Positions 1 to 9,695 of a stretch of 64,000 nucleotides of DNA are shown in pieces. Every line of letters begins with the position of its first letter. Within the stretch, counting starts at the first letter, position 1. The notes beneath the pieces are model-generated. The model was not told the origin of the DNA and did not search any database. It worked only from the letters and a program-made list of their open reading frames with translations. The translations under genes and the position numbers were made by a program. Where the stretch lies: positions 2,914,001 to 2,978,000 of the forward strand of contig NZ_CP152474.1 of assembly GCF_039727615.1 (NCBI RefSeq). The letters run 5' to 3'. The stretch is from Leclercia sp. S52. Its GTDB lineage: Bacteria > Pseudomonadota > Gammaproteobacteria > Enterobacterales > Enterobacteriaceae.

Positions 1-777
1 GGCCGGGCGATAACCAGCATCAAGGGCGAAGAAATAGCCAGAAAGATGCCTACTCATTCGCAGCATAAATCTCGGTACCCTCTGGAGAACGGAACCATCA
101 ACCGATACCGGGCTTTCATCGTGCGAGCGTTTTCTCTGGCGTTGAAGCATGGGTGGATTGACCACCGCCCATACGTGCCGGAATTGAGAGAGCCAAAGGT
201 GCGGGTGAAATGGATGAGGAAGTGGCAGGCCAGGGATCTGATTGATGCCATCCAGTCTGACCTGCTGAGGAGAATCGTCTCTTTTGCCCTGCTTACCGGA
301 GCGCGGCGCGGAGAGATACTTTCTCTGAAGTGGGAAAATGTCGATACGGAAAATCGCAATGCTATGGTCACCGCTGAGAATGCAAAATCAGGCCGGGCAA
401 GAGCGTTACCCTTGAACGATGAAGCGATCAGGATTTTACGCGAATGCGACATGTCCTGTGAGTACGTCTTCTCGGTTAATGGTGAACGGTTGAAAGATAT
501 CGAACGGAAAGAGTTTAACCGGGCACTTGAGGCCGCACAAATCCCTGACTTCCGTTTTCACGATTTACGTCATACCTGGGCAAGTTGGCACATCCAGAAC
601 GGAACGCCTCTGATGATGTTGAAAGAGATGGGTGGATGGGAAACTCTGGAGATGGTGAAAAAATACGCTCACCTGAGTGCCGAGCATCTTAATAAATTCG
701 TCGATTCCGTCACGTTTTTGACACACGAAGATGAACTAAAAATAAGGAGAACGAAAAACAAACGCGCAACTGGCTGA
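1..777 (+). CDS. Tyrosine-recombinase integrase, 3' part only
   Basis: The reading frame is open from base 1, so the true start lies outside the window; an internal ATG is at 46. The catalytic signature of the tyrosine recombinase family is complete. Counting from that ATG there is Arg87 in a TG-x-R-x-GE box, an HDLRH box giving His172 and Arg175, a Trp (198) where many members have His, and the Tyr207 nucleophile in KKYAHL. A helical core-binding region precedes it. Such enzymes integrate and excise prophages and genomic islands. No phage gene follows; the minC leader begins about 100 bases later, so this is the edge of an element whose body lies to the left. Whether the element is intact cannot be seen. 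Confidence 0.85.
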   Translation, partial: GRAITSIKGEEIARKMPTHSQHKSRYPLENGTINRYRAFIVRAFSLALKHGWIDHRPYVPELREPKVRVKWMRKWQARDLIDAIQSDLLRRIVSFALLTGARRGEILSLKWENVDTENRNAMVTAENAKSGRARALPLNDEAIRILRECDMSCEYVFSVNGERLKDIERKEFNRALEAAQIPDFRFHDLRHTWASWHIQNGTPLMMLKEMGGWETLEMVKKYAHLSAEHLNKFVDSVTFLTHEDELKIRRTKNKRATG

Positions 778-782
778 TACAG

Positions 783-835
783 ATAGATATTTTTTAAGCA
801 TGCTGAAAATGCATGCAAAAATAAAATAGATATTT
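783..835. repeat. Repeat cluster at integrase edge (possible att/arm region)
   Basis: Directly after the integrase stop, a 10-base direct repeat (ATAGATATTT) occurs at 783-792 and 826-835. Between the copies lie two GCATGC palindromes (798-803 and 811-816). The stretch is AT-rich compared with the flanks. Integrase arm or core sites commonly lie beside the int gene, so this is a candidate for part of the attachment region. The other element end is needed to test it. Confidence 0.35.
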
Positions 836-954
836 ACTCTGAATTAAGCGGGAGGGTGACTTGCCTCAATATAATTGTGACTATAACATGCCTGATACTC
901 TTCGGAATATCACGGCGCACAGGTCGTGGTAAAAGCAAATTGAGTAAGGCCAGG

Positions 955-1648
955 ATGTCAAACACGCCCATCGAGCTTAAAGGCAGTAGCTTCACCTTAT
1001 CAGTGGTTCATTTGCATGAAGCAAAACCCGAGGTTATTCGTCAGGCGTTAGAAGACAAAATCGCCCAGGCGCCCGCATTTCTGAAACATGCGCCCGTGGT
1101 CATCAACGTAAGCGGCCTCGAAGCGCCGGTTAACTGGCACCATTTGCAACAGGCGGTAACCGCCACCGGCCTGCGAATTGTGGGTATCAGCGGCTGCAAA
1201 GACGCTGAACTTAAAGCCGAAATCGATCGGGCGGGTCTTCCGCTGCTGAACGAAGGCAAAGACAAAGCCCCGCGCGCAGAGCCCCCTGCCCCGCCAGAAC
1301 CCCCCTGTTACCCCTGTCACAAAAACGCGATTGATTGATCTGCCAGTGCGTTCCGGTCAGCGTATTTATGCGCCAAACTGTGACCTGATTGTGACCAACC
1401 ACGTCAGCGCGGGGGCGGAGCTGATTGCGGATGGCAATATCCATATTTATGGCTCAATGCGAGGCCGCGCGCTGGCAGGTGCCAGCGGCGATCGCGATGC
1501 GCAAATTTTTTGTACCCACCTGGAGGCGGAGCTGGTCTCCATCGCAGGTGTTTACTGGCTGAGTGATAACATCCCGGCCGAATTTTCTGGCAAAGCGGCA
1601 CGTCTGCGGCTGGCAGACAACGCTTTGACCGTTCAACCGTTGAATTGA
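955..1648 (+). CDS. minC: Septum site-determining protein MinC, frameshifted by one extra C
   Basis: MinC is the FtsZ-polymerisation inhibitor that MinD recruits to the membrane to block polar division. The N-terminal FtsZ-inhibiting domain starts at ATG 955 ([10 protein letters not shown]). The C-terminal beta-helix domain, which binds MinD, resumes in another frame near 1304 and ends LTVQPLN. The frame changes inside the C6 run 1300-1305, in the Pro-rich interdomain linker. Removing one C restores a continuous 230-residue protein (E. coli 231), reading [14 protein letters not shown] across the join. As written, translation would stop at 1338 without the second domain. minD follows after 23 bases and minE after that. 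A sequencing error is the likeliest explanation. Confidence 0.93.
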
Positions 1649-1671
1649 TCCCTTTTTAACAAGGAATTTCT

Positions 1672-2484
1672 ATGGCACGCATTATTGTTGTTACTTCGGG
1701 TAAAGGAGGCGTTGGCAAGACCACCTCCAGCGCGGCCATCGCTACTGGTTTGGCCCAGAAGGGAAAGAAAACCGTCGTTATCGATTTCGATATCGGCCTG
1801 CGTAACCTTGACCTGATTATGGGTTGTGAACGCCGTGTGGTGTACGATTTTGTGAACGTGATTCAGGGTGACGCCACGCTGAATCAGGCAATGATTAAAG
1901 ATAAACGTACCGACAATCTCTATATTCTTCCCGCTTCACAGACGCGCGACAAGGATGCGCTGACCCGTGAAGGCGTGGAAAAGGTGCTCGATGAGCTGAA
2001 AAAGATGGAGTTCGATTTCGTGGTCTGCGATTCACCGGCAGGCATCGAAACCGGCGCGCTGATGGCGCTCTACTTCGCCGATGAAGCGATCATCACCACC
2101 AACCCGGAAGTGTCGTCCGTGCGCGACTCCGACCGTATTTTAGGGATCCTCGCCTCGAAATCCCGCCGTGCGGAAAATGGCGAAGAACCGATTAAAGAGC
2201 ACCTGCTGCTGACCCGTTATAATCCGGGTCGTGTCAATAAAGGTGATATGCTGAGTATGGAAGACGTGCTCGAGATCCTGCGCATCAAACTGGTTGGCGT
2301 TATCCCGGAAGATCAATCCGTGCTGCGCGCCTCTAACCAGGGTGAACCGGTTATCCTCGACGCTAACGCAGACGCCGGTAAAGCGTATGCGGACACGGTA
2401 GATCGTCTGCTCGGAGAAGAACGTCCTTTCCGCTTCATCGAAGAAGAGAAGAAAGGTTTCCTCAAACGCCTGTTCGGAGGATAA
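1672..2484 (+). CDS. minD: Septum site-determining ATPase MinD
   Basis: MinD is the membrane-cycling ATPase of the Min oscillator. The 270-residue length equals that of E. coli. A deviant Walker A motif (GKGGVGKTT, residues 10-18, with signature Lys11 and Lys16) is followed by the ParA/MinD-type DFDIGLRNLD segment. The C-terminus is the basic amphipathic membrane-targeting helix (KKGFLKRLFGG). A ribosome site (AAGGA) precedes ATG 1672. It lies second in minCDE, three bases before minE. Bound to ATP it sits on the membrane with MinC; MinE triggers hydrolysis and release. Confidence 0.98.
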   Translation: MARIIVVTSGKGGVGKTTSSAAIATGLAQKGKKTVVIDFDIGLRNLDLIMGCERRVVYDFVNVIQGDATLNQAMIKDKRTDNLYILPASQTRDKDALTREGVEKVLDELKKMEFDFVVCDSPAGIETGALMALYFADEAIITTNPEVSSVRDSDRILGILASKSRRAENGEEPIKEHLLLTRYNPGRVNKGDMLSMEDVLEILRIKLVGVIPEDQSVLRASNQGEPVILDANADAGKAYADTVDRLLGEERPFRFIEEEKKGFLKRLFGG

Positions 2485-2487
2485 GTT

Positions 2488-2757
2488 ATGGCATTACTGG
2501 ACTTTTTTCTCTCGCGGAAAAAAAGCACCGCCAACATCGCAAAAGAGCGTCTGCAGATCATCGTGGCAGAACGCCGCCGCAGCGACGCGGAACCGCATTA
2601 CCTGCCGCAGCTGCGTAAAGACATTCTGGAAGTGATCTGCAAGTACGTGCAGATTGACCCGGAAATGGTGACCGTACAGCTGGAGCAAAAGGACGGGGAT
2701 ATCTCGATTCTGGAGCTCAACGTGACCCTGCCGGAAGCGGAAGAGTCACGTTCGTAA
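2488..2757 (+). CDS. minE: Cell division topological specificity factor MinE
   Basis: MinE is a small protein of 89 residues (88 in E. coli) that stimulates MinD ATPase and restricts MinCD to the poles. The N-terminus ([12 protein letters not shown]) is the membrane- and MinD-contacting segment. The rest forms the topological-specificity dimer domain. It starts three bases after the minD stop, with GGAGG overlapping the end of minD, so translation is probably coupled. The gene is intact, and a REP element follows. Confidence 0.97.
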
Positions 2758-2767
2758 CCGTGCCTGT

Positions 2768-2798
2768 TGCCGGGCGGCGCTACGCTTGCCCGGCCTAC
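2768..2798. repeat. REP (palindromic unit) element
   Basis: A GCCGGGC...GCCCGGC palindrome with the GGCGCTACGCTT core lies between the convergent genes minE and rnd. Related units occur at about 50242, 57293 and 62368-62440. REP elements are typically extragenic between convergent or co-directional 3' ends. Confidence 0.8.
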
Positions 2799-2818
2799 GG
2801 TTCCCCCCTCCTGGGCGA

Positions 2819-3946
2819 TTACTGCGGATACGCTTCCAGTAGCGTGTTCAGGCGATCGGCCATCAGTTCCCCGCGCCAGCCTGCCACCAGTTCCGGCGTA
2901 CCGTTCTGCGGTTTCAGTTTCCAGTGCGCGTTAAGCAGCTGGTTGATCTGACGACGTGAGGCCAGCAGCTCGGCGCTGACTTTGCTCTCCGCTGCCACTT
3001 CCTGCACCAGGGCTTTAATCGCCTTAAACGCTTTGCGATAACCCGGCATATCCATCAGGTTCAACAGCGGCTGCGGCAATGCCTCTTCCGGCAGCTCCTG
3101 CGCTTTTGCTACCAGCGCCAGCAGGGTCTTACCGTGGAAGCGGATCTCCGAACCAGAAAGGCCGATGCTGTCCAGTTCACCCAGGCTACCCGGCATGTAA
3201 CGCGCCACGGCCCACAGATGCTCTTCACGCACCACAAAGTTCACCGCCAGGTCGCGCTCGCGCGCCTTACGCAGGCGCCACTCGGCCAGAAGCTGCAGAC
3301 AGGCCAGCTGGCGGGTGCGCAGCTGCCAGGCGTTGCTGATGTCGCGCCACGCCTCTTTCGGATCGGTGGTCTCCTGACGACGCAGCTGCGTCATCCGGCA
3401 CTCATTCAGGGCGGCAGGCAGCCAGCCGGAGGCTTCGGCCTCTTTCATCAGCTGACCGGCGATCGGCAGCAGATAGAACACATCCGCCGCGGCGTAGTCG
3501 AGCTGGCGTTCGGTCAGCGGGCGTGCCAGCCAGTCGGTGCGGGATTCACTCTTGTCGATCGCCAGGCCGGTGTACTCTTCCACCATAGCGGCAAAGCCCC
3601 ATGACAGCGGGCGGCCGGCAAAGGCGGCGAGGATCTGGGTGTCGATCAGCGGCTCCGGCATGATGCCGAAGGTATTGAGGAAAACTTCCAGATCTTCACT
3701 TCCGGCATGCAGATATTTGGTGATGGCGGTATCCAGCAGCAGCGCGCGCATCGGCGCCCAGTCGGTGATCCCCAGCGGGTCGATAAGCGACACATTTTTT
3801 CCGTCATACATCTGGATCAGACCCAGCTGCGGGTAATAGGTGCGGGTACGGACAAACTCGGTATCCAGCGCGATGGCGGGTGCGTCACGGGTGACATCGC
3901 ACAGCGAAGCCAGCTCGTCGTTGGTGGTGATCATCTGGTAATTCAA
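2819..3946 (-). CDS. rnd: Ribonuclease D
   Basis: RNase D is a 3'-5' exoribonuclease that trims the 3' ends of tRNA precursors and other small RNAs. With a TTG start at 3946 the protein has 375 residues, exactly the E. coli length. The DEDD exonuclease motifs begin with LDTEF (Asp28, Glu30). HAGSEDLEVF and the YAAADV segment supply the later acidic and Tyr positions, and two HRDC domains follow. UUG is the known start codon of E. coli rnd, and homology begins at this codon (NYQMITT). Upstream in-frame codons reach 4015 but show no homology and cross a U-rich leader. The gene lies 74 bases after fadD on the same strand. Confidence 0.95.
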   Translation of the reverse strand: MNYQMITTNDELASLCDVTRDAPAIALDTEFVRTRTYYPQLGLIQMYDGKNVSLIDPLGITDWAPMRALLLDTAITKYLHAGSEDLEVFLNTFGIMPEPLIDTQILAAFAGRPLSWGFAAMVEEYTGLAIDKSESRTDWLARPLTERQLDYAAADVFYLLPIAGQLMKEAEASGWLPAALNECRMTQLRRQETTDPKEAWRDISNAWQLRTRQLACLQLLAEWRLRKARERDLAVNFVVREEHLWAVARYMPGSLGELDSIGLSGSEIRFHGKTLLALVAKAQELPEEALPQPLLNLMDMPGYRKAFKAIKALVQEVAAESKVSAELLASRRQINQLLNAHWKLKPQNGTPELVAGWRGELMADRLNTLLEAYPQ

Positions 3947-3973
3947 ATCATATTCTCTTTGGTTTGCGCCCAT

Positions 3974-3997
3974 AAAAAAACGCCGGCATGGCCAGCG
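3974..3997 (-). promoter_or_regulatory. GC dyad plus U-tract in the rnd leader
   Basis: Read on the minus strand, an imperfect CGCTGGC/GCCGGCG dyad is followed by seven Ts, about 28 bases before the UUG start of rnd. It looks like a rho-independent terminator. In E. coli, however, a comparable uridine-rich tract before rnd was reported to be needed for translation of the mRNA. It may also partly end fadD transcription. Confidence 0.6.
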
Positions 3998-4020
3998 TCT
4001 TTGGGTGACTAACACGAAGC

Positions 4021-5706
4021 TCAGGCTTTATTGTCTACTTTGGCGCGCGCTTCGTCACGTAATTCTCGTCGTAATATCTTCCCGACGTTGGATTTAGGCA
4101 GTTCATCGCGAAACTCCACCAGCTTCGGCACTTTGTAGCCGGTCAGCTGGCGACGGCAGAAGGTAATTAGCGCCTCTTCGCTGAGGTCAGGATCTTTTTT
4201 CACCACAAAGATTTTCACCGTTTCGCCGCTGCTGCCCGCCGGAACCCCTACTGCGGCCACTTCCAGCACGCCATTGTGCTGCATCACCACGTCCTCGATC
4301 TCGTTCGGATAGACGTTGAACCCGGAGACCAGGATCATGTCTTTCTTACGATCGACGATGCGCAGGAAACCTTCGTCATCCATCACCGCGATGTCACCGG
4401 TATGCAGCCAACCGTCCTTGATGATTTCGTCGGTGGCATCCGGACGCTGCCAGTAGCCCAGCATCACCTGCGGCCCGCGTACGCACAGTTCGCCCGGCTC
4501 GCCGTGCGGCACTTCGTTATCGTCGTCATCCACCAGTTTAGCTTCGGTGGAGGGCACCGGCAGGCCGATGCTGCCGCTGTGGTAGTCGATATCGTGCGGG
4601 TTCACGCTCACCAGCGGGGCGCACTCGGTCAGGCCGTAGCCCTCCAGCAGATACTGCCCGGTGAGCTTGACCCAGCGCTCGGCCACCGCCTGCTGGACCG
4701 GCATTCCGCCGCCCGCCGACAGATGCAGGGTCGAGAAGTCGAGCTGCTGGAACTCTTTGTTGTTCAGCAGCGCGTTAAACAGGGTGTTCACCCCGGTCAT
4801 GGCGGTAAAGGGATATTTCGCCAGCTCTTTTACCAGCCCCGGAATGTCGCGCGGGTTGGTGATCAGCACGTTCTGCCCGCCCAGCTCGATAAACAGCAGG
4901 CAGTTCATGGTCAGGGCGAAGATGTGATAGAGCGGCAGCGCGGTGATCACCAGCTCTTTGCCGCGATGCAGCAGCGGCCCGTAGGTGGCATTCACCTGCT
5001 CAAGGTTGGCCAGCATGTTGCGATGGGTGAGCATCGCCCCTTTCGCCACCCCGGTGGTGCCACCGGTGTACTGCAGGAAGGCGAGATCCTGCGGCACCAC
5101 TTCCGGCTTCACGTACTGCATGCGGTAGCCGTTGTGCAGCGCCCGGCGGAAGGAGATGGCGTCCGGCAGGTGGTATTTAGGCACCAGACGTTTGACGTAC
5201 TTAACAACGAAGTTCACCAGCGTCCCTTTGGCGGTGGAGAGCTGATCGCCCATCCGCGTCAGAATGACGTGTTTCACCTGGGTCTTATCGACCACTTTTT
5301 CCAGGGTATGCGCGAAGTTCGAGACAATCACAATCGCCGAGGCGCCGCTGTCGTTCAGCTGGTGCTCCAGCTCACGCGGGGTATAGAGCGGGTTGACGTT
5401 AACCACGATCATCCCGGCCCGCAGGATGCCAAACAGCGCCACCGGATACTGGAGCAGGTTAGGCATCATCAATGCCACGCGGTCGCCTTTCTTCAGGCCT
5501 AAACCCTGTTGCAGGTAGGCCGCAAATGCCCGGCTGCGCTCTTCCAGCTTACGGAAGGTCATCACCTCGCCCATGTTCACAAACGCAGGCCGATCGGCGT
5601 AGCGCGTCACGGAGTTTTCAAACAGTTCAACCAGGGATTGATAACGGTCAGGATTGATCTCTGCAGGAACATCCGCAGGATAACGGTTAAGCCAAACCTT
5701 CTTCAC
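4021..5706 (-). CDS. fadD: Long-chain fatty acid-CoA ligase FadD
   Basis: FadD activates long-chain fatty acids with ATP and CoA at the inner membrane, coupling uptake to beta-oxidation. With the GTG start at 5706 it has 561 residues, the E. coli length; AGAGGTGA lies just upstream and homology begins KKVWLNRYP. The AMP-binding P-loop [11 protein letters not shown] (about 213-223), the YGLTE motif (about 356-361) and the fatty-acyl signature around DGWLHTGD are all present. The C-terminal domain has the catalytic Lys in [10 protein letters not shown] longer in-frame reading from 5772 is unlikely. A FadR-like site lies upstream. Confidence 0.97.
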   Translation of the reverse strand: MKKVWLNRYPADVPAEINPDRYQSLVELFENSVTRYADRPAFVNMGEVMTFRKLEERSRAFAAYLQQGLGLKKGDRVALMMPNLLQYPVALFGILRAGMIVVNVNPLYTPRELEHQLNDSGASAIVIVSNFAHTLEKVVDKTQVKHVILTRMGDQLSTAKGTLVNFVVKYVKRLVPKYHLPDAISFRRALHNGYRMQYVKPEVVPQDLAFLQYTGGTTGVAKGAMLTHRNMLANLEQVNATYGPLLHRGKELVITALPLYHIFALTMNCLLFIELGGQNVLITNPRDIPGLVKELAKYPFTAMTGVNTLFNALLNNKEFQQLDFSTLHLSAGGGMPVQQAVAERWVKLTGQYLLEGYGLTECAPLVSVNPHDIDYHSGSIGLPVPSTEAKLVDDDDNEVPHGEPGELCVRGPQVMLGYWQRPDATDEIIKDGWLHTGDIAVMDDEGFLRIVDRKKDMILVSGFNVYPNEIEDVVMQHNGVLEVAAVGVPAGSSGETVKIFVVKKDPDLSEEALITFCRRQLTGYKVPKLVEFRDELPKSNVGKILRRELRDEARAKVDNKA

Positions 5707-5778
5707 TACATCACCTCTGAAAAGCGTGTTCGTCGTCATCACAGCCCCGGTTAATAAACAAGTCGTTAACATAATATT

Positions 5779-5796
5779 AACTCAGCGTACCAGTTT
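5779..5796 (-). promoter_or_regulatory. Putative FadR operator before fadD
   Basis: The minus strand reads AACTGGTACGCTGAGTT about 75 bases before the fadD start. This resembles the FadR consensus (AGCTGGTCCGAYNTGTT) in its CTGGT half and TGAGTT tail. FadR represses fad genes until acyl-CoA is present. Assigned by eye. Confidence 0.55.
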
Positions 5797-5855
5797 ATTA
5801 ATTGTCCGGATTTAAGGTTGCGAAGCGCGTCACTATTTATTTTTGTTATAGCGAT

Positions 5856-5888
5856 AAAAAAAACGAAACAGCGGCAGGGCCGCTGTTT
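5856..5888 (-). terminator. Rho-independent terminator after yeaY
   Basis: On the minus strand, AAACAGCGG pairs perfectly with CCGCTGTTT around a 5-base loop, followed by a T-rich tail. It sits 22 bases after the yeaY stop and separates yeaY from fadD. Confidence 0.85.
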
Positions 5889-5910
5889 CTTCTTCAGTTA
5901 TAACAGGTAC

Positions 5911-6504
5911 TTACTCTGTTACCACCGTCCGAACCTGAGCCGGTCCGGGACCGTAACCTGGCCAGCCGCCGTAGCCGTAGCCATATCCATAGCGCCACGG
6001 ATGCGGGCCCCAGTAGAAGGGGTCAATAGGCTGCGGCGGCATCATAACCTGCTGCACCACCCGCCAGCGTTTGTAGCCGTTGGTCTGCAGAGTCATAAAT
6101 TTATACGGCGTGTTGCCAATTTTGCCCTGCTCCGCGCCGGTGATGGTGCCGACGACGGTGATCAGCTGGCCACGGAAATCCACCGGGTCGAGGAAACCGT
6201 TAATATCGGCATAGATGCGCCCGCGCGAGGCTTCACCCAGAATCGGCCGTGCGCCGCTGTCCAGCGGGACGGTGGCGATTTCCAGACGGGTTTTCCCCTG
6301 CTGGTTCATCACCTCCACCACCTTGCCGCCAAAGCGTGCTTCCTGGCCGACGTACAGTTCCGGGGCGTTCATCACCCGGACCAGATCCTGCTGCGGGGTC
6401 GGGCTGCTGCCCTTGATAGCATCAGGGACAGAGACACATCCTGTTAATGCCAGGGCCAGTGCCCCGACGGTCAGCAGGCGAACAACATATTTTTGAACCG
6501 CCAT
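5911..6504 (-). CDS. yeaY: Slp-family outer membrane lipoprotein YeaY
   Basis: A lipoprotein of 197 residues. The signal peptide ends in the lipobox LTGC with the lipidated Cys at about 23. Position +2 is Val, which predicts Lol sorting to the outer membrane. The body matches the Slp family (starvation-lipoprotein fold, [15 protein letters not shown]). The C-terminus is unusually rich in Gly, Tyr and Trp ([17 protein letters not shown]), as in YeaY. A good AAGGAG site lies 7 bases before ATG 6504. It is 37 bases after tsaB, so probably in the same transcript, and has its own terminator. The molecular function is not established. Confidence 0.9.
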   Translation of the reverse strand: MAVQKYVVRLLTVGALALALTGCVSVPDAIKGSSPTPQQDLVRVMNAPELYVGQEARFGGKVVEVMNQQGKTRLEIATVPLDSGARPILGEASRGRIYADINGFLDPVDFRGQLITVVGTITGAEQGKIGNTPYKFMTLQTNGYKRWRVVQQVMMPPQPIDPFYWGPHPWRYGYGYGYGGWPGYGPGPAQVRTVVTE

Positions 6505-6541
6505 GATGCGACTCCTTTTTCTCAGACTCTGATACTGAGAT

Positions 6542-7239
6542 TCACTCCCGGCCCGGAAGTTTCTTCCACGCTACGGTGTTTCGCAAATAAACCGGCTCGG
6601 CCTTCTCGACCGCCACAGTTTTTCCTGCGGCCAGCAGCTGGCGGGCGATAGGCAGCATATCTTCCGCGGCAGGCAGCAACACTTTACCGTCCACCAGGGT
6701 CAGACCGCTGTCGTTGGCCATCTCAGGCCACGCCGGCCAGCCGGTGCCGACGGTTGCCCACTCGCCGGAAAGCTGCTTCATGCGTTCGCCTGCTGCGTCA
6801 GGGGTGAGTACGGCTTCGCTCTCTTCACCGTGCCAGACGCCCTGCTCATCGCGGGTGTATTCCGCCCAGTAGACTTCACCCATGCGGGCGTCGATAGCGG
6901 CCAGCACGCGGGTGGCACCAGTATTGCGCCACGCCCCCCTCGGCCATAGTGGCGAGCGTCGAGACGCCGATCATCGGCAGGTCAGCGCCCAGCGCCAGCC
7001 CCTGGGCAATGCCGATACCGATACGCACGCCGGTAAAGCTGCCGGGGCCGCGGCCATAGGCCAGGGCATCAAGGTTATTCAGGGAGGTGTCGCCCTCGGT
7101 GAGGATCATCTTCACCAAAGGCAGGATACGTTGGGTATGTTCCCGGGGGGCACTCTTCGAAATGAGCACAGAGTTTACCGTCGTTCCACAGGGCAACAGA
7201 GCAGGCCTCTGTGGCGGTATCAATAGCCAGAATTCGCAT
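6542..7239 (-). CDS. tsaB: tRNA threonylcarbamoyladenosine factor TsaB, frameshifted twice
   Basis: TsaB is the partner of TsaD/TsaE in making t6A37 on ANN-decoding tRNAs, and is essential in E. coli. The start at 7239 gives [18 protein letters not shown]. The frame shifts at the run 7145-7150 (C6 on the coding strand) before [10 protein letters not shown], and again at 6934-6939 (G6 on the coding strand) within MAEGAWRNTG. Removing one base from each restores 231 residues, exactly the E. coli length. The [13 protein letters not shown] signature and the C-terminal [12 protein letters not shown] lie in the two later frames. Two independent lesions in an essential gene argue strongly for sequencing error. 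yoaA lies 66 bases upstream on the same strand. Confidence 0.93.
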
Positions 7240-7305
7240 GTGTTGTCGCGCTCTCGCAAGGGTCAGTCACAAAAAGGCGCGCATTTTAACACACCCGTCA
7301 GCAAA

Positions 7306-9217
7306 TTACTCCGACTGAGACGCCGCCAGGAAGCGCACCGCGCGATCGATATCCCGGGTACGCGGTGCCGGCGGCAGGCTGGCGACAAAGGTGGCCCCGT
7401 ACGGGCGCATCACCAGCCGGTTGTCGCAGATCACCAGCACCCCGCGATCGTCCACGTCGCGGATCAGACGCCCTACCCCCCTGTTTGAGGGTAATAACCG
7501 CGTCCGGGAGCTGCACCTCGTCAAAGGGATCGCCGCCGCGCAGACGACAATCTTCCATCCGCGCCTTCAGCAGCGGATCGTCCGGGGAGGTAAAGGGCAG
7601 TTTGTCGATGATCACCAGCGACAGGGCGTCGCCGCGCACGTCCACCCCTTCCCAGAAGCTGCTGGTCGCCACCAGCAGGGCATTCCCCGCAGAGACAAAC
7701 TGCTGCAGCAGCTGGCCTTTGCTGGTTTCCCCCTGCAACAGCACCGGCAGGGTCATGGTGGCGCGGAACTGCTCCGCCAGGTCGCGCATCATGGCGTGGG
7801 AAGTGCAGAGCATAAAGCAGCGGCCGTTGTTGGCCTCGATCATCGGCTTGAGCATCGCCGCCAGATGACGGGCGGCCCCGGGCTGATTGGGCAGCGGCAG
7901 ATTACGCGGCACGCAGAGCAGCGCCTGGGTGGCATAATCAAACGGGCTCGGCAGCAGCAGGGATTTGGCCTCTGTGATACCGAGACGTTCGGTAAAGTGG
8001 TGCAGATCGTCGTTAACCGACAGCGTGGCGGAGGTAAAGATCCAGCTGCCCGGCTTTTGCGCCATCACGTCCTGGAACTTATCGGCCACGGTGAGCGGGG
8101 TAAGGGCCAGGGTAAAATGGCGCGAGTTGCATTCGTACCAGTAGCTGTAGCCGGGCTGGTTAAACTCTTTCAGTCGCTTGAGGCGGGCGCGGTAGAGCGT
8201 GGCGCGCTCGAAGGCGGCATCCAGCAGCGCCGAGCGGCCCAAAGAGAGCTTCGCCACGTCGTAGCAGAGCTCCAGGGCATCATCGAGCAGCAGCAGCGCG
8301 CGCTGAATATGCTGATCGGCCAGCAGTTCGCGCAGGTTGCCGCGATAGCCCGGATCGCCGAGCTGCATGCGGAAATCCTGAGTGCTTTGCGCCAGACGGT
8401 CGGCACACTTCTGCAGCTGCTGGGTGTCTTTCAGCTCGGTGCGGTAGGCGATGGTGAAATCTTTCGCCAGGTCCAGCAGCTGGCGGCTGGAGAGGGACTG
8501 GCCGAAATACTGGCTGGCGATATCCGGGAGCTGATGGGCTTCATCGAAGATCAGGACGTCGGCCTCGGGGATCAGCTCGCCAAAGCCGCCCTCTTTCACC
8601 ACCATATCCGCCAGGAACAGGTGGTGGTTGACCACCACCACGTCGGCATCCATCGCCGTTTTACGCGCTTTGACCACGAAGCAGTCTTTATACATTGGAC
8701 AGTCGCTGCCGAGGCAGTTGTCGTTGGTGCTGGTGACCAGTGGCCAGGCGGCGGAGTCTTCGGCCACGCTGGCGCAGGTGCTGATATCCCCGTCCTGGGT
8801 CTGGTTGGCCCAGCTGCGCAGGATAATCACATCGCTGAGGGTCTGCACCGGCAGATCGCCCCCCGCCAGCGCCTGCTGTTCAAGACGCTCAATACAGAGG
8901 TAGTTGGAGCGCCCTTTCAGCAGGGCCAGACGGCCTTTGTATTTCAGCGCTTTGGCTACGGTGGGCAGATCGCGGCTGTAGAGCTGATCCTGCAAGGCTT
9001 TTGAGCCGGTGGAGATAATCACTTTCTTTTTGGCGCGCAACGCGGGCGCGAGGTAGGCATAGGTTTTACCGGTGCCGGTGCCGGCTTCCACCACCAGCGG
9101 CTGGGCGCTGTCGATGGCATCGGCCACCGCGTGCGCCATCTGACGCTGCGGCTCGCGCGGCTTAAAGCCGGGAATTGCCTTTGCTAACTGTCCATCTGCT
9201 GCGAAATCGTCTGCCAC
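7306..9217 (-). CDS. yoaA: DinG-family Fe-S helicase YoaA, frameshifted near its end
   Basis: YoaA is an XPD/DinG-type 5'-3' DNA helicase. In E. coli it works with the clamp-loader subunit HolC in repair of stalled forks. The Walker A motif is VEAGTGTGKT, followed by four Fe-S cysteines between STCASVAED and YKDCFVV, then DEAH. The final helicase motif QGVGRLIRD is split by an extra base in the run 7476-7481. With one base removed the protein has 636 residues, exactly the E. coli length, and ends at 7306. The GTG start at 9217 is chosen because homology begins there (ADDFAADGQLAKAIPG) behind a G-rich ribosome site; the frame runs further upstream without homology. Confidence 0.93.
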
Positions 9218-9345
9218 TCTGCCCCCCTGTATTTTTGCACAGGGGATTATGTCAGGCCGCTGCTCCTCGCGCCAGTCGAGAGTGACGCAGGCAAAACAAT
9301 ATGGCAGTCTTGCCTGCTGAAACAGACACTCACGAGGAAACGTAA

Positions 9346-9690
9346 ATGACAATTGTGCGCATTGATGCCGAAGCCCGCTGGTCAGATGTTGTGATCCACA
9401 ACCAGACCCTGTACTACACCGGCGTTCCGGCAAATCTGGACGCCGGGGCGTATGAGCAGACCGCCAATACCCTGGCGCAGATCGACGCGGTGCTGGAAAA
9501 ACAGGGCAGTGACAAGTCGCGCATTCTGGATGCGACTCTCTTCCTGGCGAATAAAGACGATTTTGCGGCGATGAACAAAGCCTGGGATGAGTGGGTCGTG
9601 GCAGGTCACGCGCCTGTACGCTGCACGGTACAGGCGACGCTGATGAAACCGCAGTATAAGGTTGAGATTAAGATTATCGCCGCGGTGTAA
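9346..9690 (+). CDS. yoaB: RidA-family protein YoaB
   Basis: A protein of 114 residues with the RidA/YjgF/UK114 fold. The family hydrolyses reactive enamine/imine intermediates, and a conserved Arg (in APVRCTVQATL) is at the usual place near the C-terminus. The length equals E. coli YoaB. It is divergent from yoaA with 128 bases between starts; GAGGAAA precedes ATG 9346. The physiological substrate of this paralogue is not established. Confidence 0.92.
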   Translation: MTIVRIDAEARWSDVVIHNQTLYYTGVPANLDAGAYEQTANTLAQIDAVLEKQGSDKSRILDATLFLANKDDFAAMNKAWDEWVVAGHAPVRCTVQATLMKPQYKVEIKIIAAV

Positions 9691-9695
9691 GGGCG

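Noticed and set aside
1300..1305. Programmed frameshifting or phase variation at the C/G runs
   Set aside because: Several affected genes are housekeeping, all shifts have the same sign, runs of 6-7 are short for phase variation, and an intact G6 (coding strand, 8859-8864) exists within yoaA.
4276..5502. 408-codon plus-strand frame opposite fadD
   Set aside because: Antisense shadow of a conserved gene; composition rich in His/Val/Arg as expected for the reverse frame of GC-rich coding DNA.
7391..9004. 537-codon plus-strand frame opposite yoaA
   Set aside because: Antisense shadow of yoaA: low-complexity His/Gln/Gly/Arg composition, no ribosome site, no recognisable family.
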